A stretch of 48,911 bases of DNA from Flavobacteriaceae bacterium bin25 (GTDB lineage Bacteria > Bacteroidota > Bacteroidia > Flavobacteriales > Flavobacteriaceae). The translations under genes and the position numbers were made by a program. The notes beneath the pieces are model-generated. The model made no database searches. It worked only from the letters and a program-made list of their open reading frames with translations, and was not told the origin of the DNA. Of the stretch, positions 37,069-45,815 are shown piece after piece; positions within the stretch are counted from its first letter, which is position 1, and each line of letters begins with the position of its first letter. The stretch is from assembly GCA_002238525.1 (NCBI GenBank), contig MPMN01000016.1, forward strand, positions 1 to 48,911, read 5' to 3'.

Positions 37069-37593
37069 TTGACCCGTTTTATTATCAAAATATTTTTCTT
37101 ATCAATTTGTGGAATATCTTTCGGACTTCTTCAGGCTCAAGAAGAGGGATCCGAACCTCAAGAGGATACTAAAGTGGTAGAGGAAATAGATTTAGGTAAT
37201 CAGGCGATCAGAAGTTCTGTTGATATTGAAAAGATAGGAGACCAAGTGGTATGGGCAAAACCCGAAGATTGTGGCTGCGGTAAAGATAATCCAGTGGTCA
37301 TTGAGAACCTGGTTGGATTTGAACAAAGCCCACTTTTTTCAATAGCAGACGATGGGGGAAGTTACCTGGCTTTTGTTCAAGGAGCACTAAATAAAGAACC
37401 AAGCATTCAATCAGTAGAGAGCATTTGTCAAAAATTGTCAAAAAGAATTGAGCATTTGGAAACAGATGACGATAGAGAGCAAAGACTGAATAACATAGGG
37501 AAAGAAATCAACCTATGGTACCACATATCCAACTTTAATCTGGCACAACTCCAAACATGCCTATCGCTTAAGCTCTTACCCCTTGAGGAGTAA
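37069..37593 (+). CDS. Small exported protein of unknown function
   Basis: The frame is open from 36997. The TTG at 37069 starts a normal signal peptide (TRFIIKIFFLSICGISFGLL, cut near QAQE), and a TATCTTCG promoter-like element lies 20 bases before it, so I prefer this start. The mature part is acidic, about 150 residues, with a Cys-Gly-Cys-Gly cluster (PEDCGCGKDN) and later Cys residues in SICQKL and QTCLSL. I do not recognise the family. It lies upstream of the HU-SPOR gene on the same strand but 340 bases away, so they need not be co-transcribed. Confidence 0.6.
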   Translation: MTRFIIKIFFLSICGISFGLLQAQEEGSEPQEDTKVVEEIDLGNQAIRSSVDIEKIGDQVVWAKPEDCGCGKDNPVVIENLVGFEQSPLFSIADDGGSYLAFVQGALNKEPSIQSVESICQKLSKRIEHLETDDDREQRLNNIGKEINLWYHISNFNLAQLQTCLSLKLLPLEE

Positions 37594-37932
37594 CCTACAC
37601 CGGCTCAAACTCGTGATAAAACAACTATCGAAAAGAAGTTTCGTCTACAATATGTCCCTGCATTATGCTATTAAAGCATGTAATCCAATGACTATAGAAA
37701 ATTCCCTCTAAGTCTGTTTGCATGTCGTTTTGTTATCTATTGGTAATTAGCAGTGATATTAGTGGTTTACAAAATATCTTATCCTTTGGTAGATAGAAAA
37801 TCACACCCTCAGAAAAAGATACTCAAACATCTGAGATTGTATAGATAATTGCAAATGGATGTAAAAGAATTTTGCATATGTGTTTTTTTGAATAAACGAT
37901 CAAGTACAACTTTTGAAGTAATATCATAAATA
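37594..37932. other. Gap upstream of the HU-SPOR gene
   Basis: An AT-rich stretch with no coding signal. It should carry the promoter of the following gene, but I see no clear TTG/TAnnTTTG pair. Confidence 0.3.
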
Positions 37933-39264
37933 ATGGAATTAACAAATGCTGTAATCGAACTTCTTGGTCAGCACACAAGTCTTGTGGTACCAAATTTTGG
38001 CACTCTAAAGACAATTGACACACCCTCAAGAACTGATGAAAGTGGAAATTTTTATCAAAGAGAACGAAGGCTAAAATCATTTGATGATACCCATAGTCAA
38101 AACGATGGGGTACTGACCGATTATATGACCAAAAAGTACCATGTATCTAACCAAATGGCAGCAAAAAAAATTCAAGGATCGGTAAGTTACTGGAAATCCC
38201 AACTCAAAATGGGACCACTGAATATCAATGGAATTGGCATATTTGAATATGATAAAGATGGTCAAGTTCAGTTCAGACCAGCACAAACCTTAATCCCATT
38301 ACCCCAATTTTTTGGATTTCCTCAAAAGATTGAAAATCCATTATCAAAGCCTCATCCATCTAAAGAACATCAAAGCAGTAGCCCCAAAATAACATCAACC
38401 AAGAGTAAAGTAACAGACTGTCCTCCAAAGTCTACTACTATCCCTCCCAAACCAAATATCAAAAAGTCCGTCTCGGATGCAACCAAAAAAGAATCTGCTA
38501 AAACTAAGGCTACATCAATCAAAACCCAAGAGAGAAAACAGCCAAGTAAATCCCAAAAAATAAGCCCACAAGAGAAAATCTCAGATCAAACGAAATCAAA
38601 CAAGATTTCCAAAACAAAAAGATTAAAGATCAATCAAAGTCATTTGCCACCAAAGAAAGCCCAATCAGATACCAAACAAGGACAAAAAAAATCCTCACGC
38701 CTCAAAACCCCTCCATTTGTCAACAAAACATCTTCTGATACCCATGAAAAAAAGAAGAAAATCAAACCCGGAGATTCTTATTACCAGAGAAGAAAAAATC
38801 GCCGTCCTACAATACCATACCTATTGGTAGGAATCTTTATCGGTCTTGTACTAGGTGCGGGAGGTACATATTTTTTCATTTCCTATCTCATTCCTCCTAG
38901 TCAGCCTATAGTAGAAACTGTTATTGTCCAATCGGAGGCTCCCCCAGAGGTGGCTTCAACAGAAGAAAAATCGGATTCGATAGACAAAGAAAAAGAGACT
39001 ATAAAAGATATGAATCCCACAACTATTGCTGAAGGTGATTTATATGCCATTGTTATTGGATCATTTAATTCTGAAACAAAAGCCAACCAATACATTGATG
39101 TGTTGAAATCTCAAAATCTAGACGCACGCATATCAAATAAAGCTGATCAAAGTCGCGTAAGAGTGATTATAGGATTCTATAGATCTCTTCCTGAAGCTAT
39201 AACAGCACTGAATGATGCCCGTGCAAAAATCAAAGCAGATGCCTGGGTACTAAAAGAAAATTGA
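37933..39264 (+). CDS. HU-like (CCDC81-type) DNA-binding domain protein with membrane helix and SPOR domain
   Basis: Residues 1-130 carry an HU-like domain of the CCDC81 type found in Bacteroidota (LLGQHTSLVVPNFGTLKTID, then LKMGPLNINGIGIFEYDKDG). A lysine- and serine-rich linker of about 150 residues follows. A single membrane helix lies near 295-319 (LLVGIFIGLVLGAGGTYFF), then a short acidic stalk and a C-terminal SPOR domain from about 368 (LYAIVIGSFNSETKANQYID). SPOR domains bind denuded peptidoglycan at division sites, so the protein may link nucleoid and septal wall. The gene meets the convergent EnvC-like gene with no base between the stop codons. Confidence 0.85.
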   Translation: MELTNAVIELLGQHTSLVVPNFGTLKTIDTPSRTDESGNFYQRERRLKSFDDTHSQNDGVLTDYMTKKYHVSNQMAAKKIQGSVSYWKSQLKMGPLNINGIGIFEYDKDGQVQFRPAQTLIPLPQFFGFPQKIENPLSKPHPSKEHQSSSPKITSTKSKVTDCPPKSTTIPPKPNIKKSVSDATKKESAKTKATSIKTQERKQPSKSQKISPQEKISDQTKSNKISKTKRLKINQSHLPPKKAQSDTKQGQKKSSRLKTPPFVNKTSSDTHEKKKKIKPGDSYYQRRKNRRPTIPYLLVGIFIGLVLGAGGTYFFISYLIPPSQPIVETVIVQSEAPPEVASTEEKSDSIDKEKETIKDMNPTTIAEGDLYAIVIGSFNSETKANQYIDVLKSQNLDARISNKADQSRVRVIIGFYRSLPEAITALNDARAKIKADAWVLKEN

Positions 39265-40437
39265 TCAACTTTGAGATCTTAACCAATAGAGAGGATTTTG
39301 GGGCTCGGCATCTTCAAATAAACTGAACTGAAAAGTTGCCCTGCCTGAAAGTTGATTGGTAAAAGCATTGCCTATGATTTGCATGGCATTGACATAGTCC
39401 CCCTTTTTGACCTTCAAGTCAACCAAATTCTTGTAAACAGTGATATATTTCCCATGCTTAATTAATACGGAGTAGTTGCTTCCTCGAAATGAAATAATTG
39501 AGGCGACTTGACCTTCGAAAATCGATCGAACAGATGAATTTGGCTTTGCAGCCATCGTAATGCCTATGTTTTGGATAATTGTCGAAGGAACAATGGGATG
39601 GTTCTGACGTCCAAATCTTCGGGTGACAACGCCCCCTTCAATAGGCCATGGAAGTTTTCCCTTATAGGAACTGAATTCTCCATCCAAATTGATAACTTCA
39701 GCAGATTTAACTGCTGAAACTTCACGGACCAACCGACGAATCTCCGATTCAATCTGGCTATTCAACTGTTCCTTTTGAGAAATTTGATTTAAAAAATGCC
39801 CCTGACGTTGATTAAAATTCCTCAACAACCTATTCTGTCTCTTTTTTTCATCTTCTAACTCTTGAACCCGTAACTTTTGAGCTGCCACTAAATTTAGTTT
39901 TGCTTCTTTGATTGTTTCCAAAGAATCATTCTTCACCTCTAAAATTGATATACGCTGTTCAATTTCATCTTTGATGTGTCTTCGGTTTCTGATAAACTGC
40001 TGCAAATACTGATTTCTTTTGTAGGCTTGAAAAATATTTTTGGAAAACAACACCATCATCCAGCCTTTCTGATCTACTCTAGATTTGTAAGCTGAAGTGA
40101 TTATCAATGCATAGTTGTATTTCAATTTAGTCAAAGTTTCTTGCTGGGACGAAATTTGGGTTTCGATTTTGACGATTTGATCAGTTAAATAAAGATCCTG
40201 GTCAGTATTTATTTTAATCAGCTCCTCAAGCTTTTTGAGTTTTAAATTGGTTTCTTCTAAAGCCCCCAGGACATCCCTGGAGCTGCTTTTAACCTCACTT
40301 ACAAGAGTATTCAATTCTCGAATTTCCACTCTGAGTTCATTCTGCCTTGAAATAAGTTCACTTTTTCTGTTGTAATCTTGACCAAAAACAGAAACTATAC
40401 CTAAAGTCAAAAAAATCCAAACCAAATAAGTATTCAT
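39265..40437 (-). CDS. EnvC-like murein hydrolase activator with degenerate M23/LytM domain
   Basis: The 390-residue protein has a signal peptide (LVWIFLTLGIVSVFG), a long coiled coil (about 20-250) and a C-terminal LytM-type domain (from about 258, LPWPIEGGVVTRRFGRQNHP; LIKHGKYITVYKNLVDLKVKKGDYV). The zinc ligands of active M23 peptidases are missing: the HxxxD site is replaced by IQNIGITMAA, and the HxH site is not intact in LIKHGKYITVY. It therefore looks like an activator of amidases in the manner of EnvC. Its ATG overlaps the stop of the DUF4292 gene (TGATG), so the pair is coupled; this pairing is typical of the phylum. Confidence 0.87.
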   Translation of the reverse strand: MNTYLVWIFLTLGIVSVFGQDYNRKSELISRQNELRVEIRELNTLVSEVKSSSRDVLGALEETNLKLKKLEELIKINTDQDLYLTDQIVKIETQISSQQETLTKLKYNYALIITSAYKSRVDQKGWMMVLFSKNIFQAYKRNQYLQQFIRNRRHIKDEIEQRISILEVKNDSLETIKEAKLNLVAAQKLRVQELEDEKKRQNRLLRNFNQRQGHFLNQISQKEQLNSQIESEIRRLVREVSAVKSAEVINLDGEFSSYKGKLPWPIEGGVVTRRFGRQNHPIVPSTIIQNIGITMAAKPNSSVRSIFEGQVASIISFRGSNYSVLIKHGKYITVYKNLVDLKVKKGDYVNAMQIIGNAFTNQLSGRATFQFSLFEDAEPQNPLYWLRSQS

Positions 40438-41273
40438 CAGGGAAACGAAATAGGTGTATAGTTTTCCGGAATTTCAAAGGGAATTGCTACATCTTCATCA
40501 TAGCGATTTATTTGCTTGTATTCAATTACCAATTGCATCAAACTTTGAGGCTCAACCAAAGAGATCTCTATTGTTTTAGGGAATTGAACTCCTTCGATAT
40601 TTATGTAATCCAGGTAACGAATGTTTAGGGTATTGGAAGTTCCAGGTACTAAAATTCTTTGTTCTTGAAGCAAAAAACTACTGGGATCAATAAATAAGGT
40701 CGGAATAGTTTCTCCTTTGGTTCTTTCAGGTACCAAAATATAATTCACTGGATTATCAATTGACTTCCACTTATACTTGGAAACATCAACCAACGATTTC
40801 CCCATTAATAGATTTTCTATCAGTGTAAATCCAATAAGATCATTATTAAAAACTTTTCTTACTGTCAGGAAATCATCTTGGAAATAGGTTTTTTGAAAGC
40901 GTTCATAAAAATTAACCTCTTGGGGAGTAACTAATAGCCTAGCAATAGGGATAATCATTACTGCATTGACCCAAATTGCTTTATTTTCTATAAATCTGAA
41001 CTGGACATTTATTTTTTCTGACATTTTTCCATCCGTATAGGATGCAGTACCTCTTATGGCTAGAGATTTGTGTTTTGGGTAGGCTTTCTGAACCTCTTCA
41101 ATGAGCGAACTCAAATCAATTTTGCTGATGGGCTTGGGTGAGGATACCACTTTTTTTGCCGTACCACAGCCTATAAAAAAGAAAATTAATCCGCTTATAA
41201 ACAATCCCTTGAATTTCGAAATCATATAATAGGTTCCCATATTTAGAATTCCCACAAATTTAACCAATCCCAT
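40437..41273 (-). CDS. DUF4292-family lipoprotein
   Basis: The frame opens at 41273, but a start at residue 17 (41225) gives a clean lipoprotein signal: MISKFKGLFISGLIFFFIGC. The mature part matches DUF4292: KHKSLAIRGTASYTDGKMSEKINVQFRF, IIPIARLLVTPQEVNFYER and LDYINIEGVQFPKTIEISL. It has an overall LolA/LolB-like beta-rich character, and an envelope role is likely, but no function is established. The gene ends inside the start of the EnvC-like gene, suggesting joint expression. Confidence 0.82.
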   Translation of the reverse strand: MGLVKFVGILNMGTYYMISKFKGLFISGLIFFFIGCGTAKKVVSSPKPISKIDLSSLIEEVQKAYPKHKSLAIRGTASYTDGKMSEKINVQFRFIENKAIWVNAVMIIPIARLLVTPQEVNFYERFQKTYFQDDFLTVRKVFNNDLIGFTLIENLLMGKSLVDVSKYKWKSIDNPVNYILVPERTKGETIPTLFIDPSSFLLQEQRILVPGTSNTLNIRYLDYINIEGVQFPKTIEISLVEPQSLMQLVIEYKQINRYDEDVAIPFEIPENYTPISFP

Positions 41274-41388
41274 CCCAGTGAAACCAGTGATTATGGCTTT
41301 GTCCCAACATAAAGGTAAAACAGTGGAGTTAAAATTTCACTTCTTGCTGTTCTATTTTTTTCTTAAACGAATTTCAATTATTGTCTTT

Positions 41389-41397
41389 CCCCCCCCC
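41389..41397 (+). repeat. C9 homopolymer tract, followed by T and A8, in a divergent promoter region
   Basis: Nine C, one T and eight A lie between the DUF4292 gene (start 41225-41273) and the M16 peptidase gene (start 41548). Confidence 0.9.
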
Positions 41398-41547
41398 TAA
41401 AAAAAAGCACCAAAGAGGGTAACAATAATGAAATGAAAACGTTTTGTTATATTATACACCATTATTTTGAAATTTTTATGCATCAGACTTTGAATTTGCT
41501 AATTTTACAATCACTATACCATCACAAGTAGAAAATATTAAAATTAT

Positions 41548-42894
41548 ATGAAAAAAAAATCTCTTCTCCTGTTGCTGTTGTTTTTCAGCCTGGTAGCATG
41601 GAGCCAAAAAGTTGAATTCATCGAATACGATTTAGATAACGGGCTTCATGTAATACTACACCAGGATAGTACAGCTCCCGTTGTTACCGTCTCGGTTCTC
41701 TATCATGTTGGGGCTAAAGATGAAGATCCGGAACGGACCGGATTTGCTCATTTTTTTGAGCACCTCTTGTTCGAAGGAACTGAAAATATTGATAAAGGAA
41801 AATGGATGAATATCGTTGCCTCGCGAGGGGGTTCAAATAACGCTTACACCACTCAGGACTTCACTTACTACTATGAGAATTTCCCTTCCAATAACATTGA
41901 ATTGGGACTATGGATGGAATCCGAGCGACTTCTCCACCCGGTAATAGACCAAGTTGGGGTTGAAACCCAAAATGAAGTTGTTAAAGAAGAAAGAAGACTA
42001 CGTTATGATAATTCACCCTATGGTAAATGGTATGAGGTAGTCAAAAGCCATCTCTTTGAAGATCATCCCTATAAAAATTCTACCATCGGAAAAATGGAAC
42101 ATTTGGATGCTGCTACCCTTGATGAATTCATTGCCTTCAATGAAAAGTTCTATGTCCCTAACAATGCTGTTTTAACCGTCGCTGGGGATATAGATATTGA
42201 ACAAACCAAAAAATGGATACAAGACTATTTTGGTCCCATTCCCAAAGGTGAAGAGATCACCCGTAGTTTCCCCATTGAAGAGCCAATCAAAGAAACGATA
42301 GAAGCAGAAACCTTTGATTCCAATATTCAGATTCCTGCCATATTCACAGCATACAGAATACCAGGATTAAAAAGCCGTGAAGCTAAAGTGATGAATATGA
42401 TTTCAACCTACCTAAGTGAAGGCAATAGTTCTAAGTTGTACAAACGACTGGTGGAAGAGAAAAAGATGGCACTACAAGTCCTCGCTTTCAATGATGGTGG
42501 AGAAGATTACGGCACCTATGTAATCCTAGCTCTTCCTCAGGTAGGAAATGAACTAGAAGATCTGCTGACAGAGATAGATGATGAAGTGAAGAAACTTCAA
42601 GATGGGCTTATTTCAGAGAGGGATCATCAAAAACTCCTCAATATCTACGAGGACAACTTTGTTAATTCCAATTCCTCTGTCGCTGGTATTGCCGGTTCAC
42701 TGGCTCAAGCCTATGCCCTGTTGGGAGATACCAACTCAGTCAATACTGAAATTGAAGAATATAGATCCATTACCAGAGAAGAAATTCAGGATGCTGCTCG
42801 TAACTTTTTGAACCCAAACCAAAGGTTGGTATTGCATTATTTGCCGGAGGAAGAAGAAAATGAACAAGAATCTGAAACGGAAGATTCTGAATAA
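41548..42894 (+). CDS. M16-family zinc peptidase, active subunit
   Basis: The 448-residue exported protein (signal LLLLLLFFSLVAWSQ) has the inverted zinc motif HxxEH as H68-F-F-E71-H72 in FAHFFEHLLFEGTENI, and the distal Glu in QNEVVKEERRL. Two LuxS/MPP-like domains fill the length. It should degrade peptides in the periplasm together with the next gene's product, in the manner of two-subunit M16B peptidases. The coding region ends 11 bases before the ATG of its partner. Confidence 0.92.
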   Translation: MKKKSLLLLLLFFSLVAWSQKVEFIEYDLDNGLHVILHQDSTAPVVTVSVLYHVGAKDEDPERTGFAHFFEHLLFEGTENIDKGKWMNIVASRGGSNNAYTTQDFTYYYENFPSNNIELGLWMESERLLHPVIDQVGVETQNEVVKEERRLRYDNSPYGKWYEVVKSHLFEDHPYKNSTIGKMEHLDAATLDEFIAFNEKFYVPNNAVLTVAGDIDIEQTKKWIQDYFGPIPKGEEITRSFPIEEPIKETIEAETFDSNIQIPAIFTAYRIPGLKSREAKVMNMISTYLSEGNSSKLYKRLVEEKKMALQVLAFNDGGEDYGTYVILALPQVGNELEDLLTEIDDEVKKLQDGLISERDHQKLLNIYEDNFVNSNSSVAGIAGSLAQAYALLGDTNSVNTEIEEYRSITREEIQDAARNFLNPNQRLVLHYLPEEEENEQESETEDSE

Positions 42895-42907
42895 AATAGA
42901 AAACAAC

Positions 42908-44980
42908 ATGAAAAAGATATTGATACTTATTGCATTATTTGGTTGTGCTCACCTGAGCGCACAAATAGATAGAAGCAAGATGCCTGAACCCGGACCAACA
43001 CCAGAAATAAACATCGGTGATCCCCAGAAATTTAATACTGATAATGGAATTACCGTTCTTCTAGTAGAAAATAATAAACTGCCCAGAGTGAGTGTCAACC
43101 TGCGAATTGACAACAAACCACAACCAGAAGGAGAAAAAGCAGGAGTTAGTAGTTTGCTCGGTAGTCTCTTGGGAAAAGGGTCTGCCAATATACCCATGGA
43201 AGAATTTTACGATGAAGTCGACTTTATGGGGGCAAGCGTAAATGTATCTGCCTCCGGAGGTTCAGCCAATTCATTGACTAGATATTTCCCCCGAGTATTT
43301 GAGCTATTTGCTGATGCTGCCCTAAATCCTAATTTCACCCAAGAAGAGTTTGAAAAAGAAAGAGACGAATTGTTGTCTGGATTAAAAACCGCTGAGAATA
43401 GTGTTACTGCTGCGGCTTCTCGAGTTGGAGATTTAATTACTTTCGGACCCGATCATCCATATGGAGAATATGTTTCAGAAGAAACAGTCAACAATGTTAG
43501 TCTTGATGATATAGAAGAACTTTACAAGCGAAATTTCAATGTCAATAAAGCGTATTTGGTTTTTGTGGGCAATATTACCGTAGAAGAAGCCAAACAACTG
43601 ACGAATCAACATTTTGGATCATGGACAACCCCCAATCCTTATGTACCCCAACCTTTACCAACCCCTGAGAACCCTACCGCTCCAGTTATTGAGTTTGTCG
43701 ACATGCCTAATGCTGTTCAGTCAGAAATATTTGTGAGTTATACCGACGAAATCGCTAAAACAAATCCCGACTATTTTGCCATTTTAACCACCAATCAAAT
43801 TTTAGGGGGAGGGGCTGAAGCTCGATTGTTCCTCAATCTAAGAGAAGATAAAGGATATACTTATGGTGCGTATTCTTTTTATGAATTTGACCACGATGCC
43901 GTGGAGACTTTTTCGGCATCAACGAGTGTCCGAAACCTTGTAACAGATAGTGCTGTTGTTCAGATCCTATATGAATTAGATAAATTAAAAACACAACCTG
44001 TTTCTATTGAAGAATTGGATTTGGTCCGCTCAAAATATATGGGTAGCTTTGTGCGTTCCTTGGAAAACCCCTCTACAATTGCCAATTACGCTTACCAAAT
44101 TATCACCGAAGGATTACCCCCTGATTTTTACCGCACATTCCTTCAAAATATAGAAAATGTATCAGTTGAAGATGTCCGTCGGGTAGCCCAAACATATTTT
44201 CCCTCACAAAATGCACGTGTCATAGTCACCGGTAAGGGTGCCGATATCCTTGAAGATCTTGAAAACATAGTTTTCAATGACATAAAACTGGGGATAAACT
44301 ATTACGATAAATGGGGTAATTCAATCCCAAGACCCACTTACGAACCGGTGCCTTTGGAGGGTGTTTCAACGGCTAGCATCATTGATTCTTATATCGAAGC
44401 CATAGGGGGCAGACAAAAATTAGAAACCATCAAAACCTCAAAATATCATTTTAAGGCGGAATTCCAGGGAGCATTATTAGACACTGAAGTAATTAAATCA
44501 ACAGAGGGCAAATCCCTCACAAAAACTTCCATGGGACAAATGGTCTTTAGTAAATCTGTAGTTACAGATGAGCAAGTTTATAATGAGATTCAGGGTCAGA
44601 GGAAATATGTTGAGGGTGCTGAAAAAGAGAGTTCACGAATCCATAGTTATCCCTTTCCAGAGTTGAATCTTGATGCTGACTCTTTACAATATGTGGGTAT
44701 TACCGATGTGGGCGATGACCAAGCGTACGAGATTAAAATCTCAGATAATTTAACTCATTTTTACGATACTGATACTCATTTACTCACTCAAATGCGTACT
44801 ACTACCCAAATCGAAGGATCTCAAATCACTGAAGTGACCATTCGATTTATAGATTATAAGGCAGTTGATGGAATACTGATTCCTCATGTAATGTTGATTA
44901 ATCAAATGGGTTTGGATATAGAATTTAATCTAACTGGTGCAGCGTTCAATACTGAATTAGACGATTCTGTTTTCGAGTAA
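42908..44980 (+). CDS. M16-family peptidase, non-catalytic subunit with LolA-like C-terminal extension
   Basis: The ATG at 42908 gives a signal peptide (MKKILILIALFGCAHLSAQ), preferred over 42860, which lies inside the previous gene. Two M16 domains follow (NGITVLLVENNKLPRVSVNL; GGGAEARLFLNLREDKGYTYGAYS), but the HxxEH motif is replaced by SSLLGSLLGKGSANI. This is therefore the substrate-binding partner of the preceding subunit. After about residue 470 comes an extra ~220-residue beta-rich region (SIIDSYIEAIGGRQKLETIK...KYHFKAEFQGA) similar to outer-membrane lipoprotein-sorting-type domains. The pair is translationally close and no doubt one transcript. Confidence 0.9.
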   Translation: MKKILILIALFGCAHLSAQIDRSKMPEPGPTPEINIGDPQKFNTDNGITVLLVENNKLPRVSVNLRIDNKPQPEGEKAGVSSLLGSLLGKGSANIPMEEFYDEVDFMGASVNVSASGGSANSLTRYFPRVFELFADAALNPNFTQEEFEKERDELLSGLKTAENSVTAAASRVGDLITFGPDHPYGEYVSEETVNNVSLDDIEELYKRNFNVNKAYLVFVGNITVEEAKQLTNQHFGSWTTPNPYVPQPLPTPENPTAPVIEFVDMPNAVQSEIFVSYTDEIAKTNPDYFAILTTNQILGGGAEARLFLNLREDKGYTYGAYSFYEFDHDAVETFSASTSVRNLVTDSAVVQILYELDKLKTQPVSIEELDLVRSKYMGSFVRSLENPSTIANYAYQIITEGLPPDFYRTFLQNIENVSVEDVRRVAQTYFPSQNARVIVTGKGADILEDLENIVFNDIKLGINYYDKWGNSIPRPTYEPVPLEGVSTASIIDSYIEAIGGRQKLETIKTSKYHFKAEFQGALLDTEVIKSTEGKSLTKTSMGQMVFSKSVVTDEQVYNEIQGQRKYVEGAEKESSRIHSYPFPELNLDADSLQYVGITDVGDDQAYEIKISDNLTHFYDTDTHLLTQMRTTTQIEGSQITEVTIRFIDYKAVDGILIPHVMLINQMGLDIEFNLTGAAFNTELDDSVFE

Positions 44981-45568
44981 TAATACTTTTTTAGATTCTG
45001 TTTATTGCATCAACCATTTATTGACGCTAATTTCGAGGACTTTTTATCCTCTAGGTACATTTAATTCCAAAAGTTGAGAAGGTATATCCTCATTGAGGAG
45101 CCAGATAGAAGTAAGAACAAAAAACACTTGGCGGTCTTTCTATGGGCAATTTCACTTGGTTGTCAAGCCTTTCATATCAAATGAGTCCATAGTTAACAAA
45201 GAGCAATCAAATTCAAATGATTCGTCTCTTTGCTGAGTTGCTAAGACTATATCTATTCTAGATTGTTGGTGATAATCTTGAAATATGTAGCATTTGAGAG
45301 TTGATTGTGATAATGAACCCTATCCAATATTTGAAAAACCCGGGAATTCATCAGAAGAAATCTTGCTCGGAGACCCCTAAAAAATGATGCAATGAGGAAG
45401 AAATCTCAATGTGTCAGATTTATTTCAAAGTAACCTAGCGTAAAGTTTTTGATTTAATTTCGTACACTGTGCTTTCAAATACAACTTTTATTATTCACTG
45501 ACAAAGTCAATGCTTTTCAAGAAAAATCCAACATCTGCAACAATGAATAGTATAATCAGCCTTTTATA
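44981..45568. other. Long gap after the M16 pair
   Basis: No gene recognised. Near its left end GAGGA (45035-45039), TCCTC (45047-45051), TCCTC (45087-45091) and GAGGA (45095-45099) can form two short hairpins, which may act as a weak terminator. The rest is AT-rich with no coding signal. Confidence 0.3.
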
Positions 45569-45577
45569 CCCCCCCCC
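45569..45577 (+). repeat. C9 homopolymer tract upstream of the restriction-modification gene
   Basis: Nine consecutive C in an otherwise AT-rich stretch, 239 bases before the ATG of the restriction-modification gene. Confidence 0.9.
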
Positions 45578-45603
45578 ATCATTCTGATAATCAGTTATTT
45601 AGG

Positions 45604-45750
45604 CTAAAATATAGCCCACACCCCAAACTTCTTAACGACACCCTTTTCCTGCCTCGCTTTAGATGTAAGGACATTTCTATCGGCAAGAATTGTCTTCCAG
45701 AGTCCTTTCACATAGGCTTGTATTATGCCTTTGAGTTTTGGGAAGGCCAT
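45604..45750 (-). CDS. Candidate small basic peptide (48 residues)
   Basis: From ATG at 45750 to TAG the minus strand codes a 48-residue peptide: MAFPKLKGIIQAYVKGLWKT, then a basic second half with 9 more Lys/Arg. Amino-acid composition looks like a real amphipathic protein rather than AT-rich noise. It has no hydrophobic signal and I know no homologue. It is divergent from the restriction-modification gene and could be a short regulator or a fragment of a lost gene. The call is tentative. Confidence 0.3.
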   Translation of the reverse strand: MAFPKLKGIIQAYVKGLWKTILADRNVLTSKARQEKGVVKKFGVWAIF

Positions 45751-45815
45751 GTTCTTAAATGGGCTTCTCTATTATTTAACTATGGCTTGTCTCAACCTCA
45801 AAAAGTAGATAAGTC

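Noticed and set aside
45035-45099. Paired GAGGA/TCCTC elements able to form alternative hairpins
   Set aside because: Five-base stems are too short to claim a riboswitch or attenuator, and no regulated gene follows closely.
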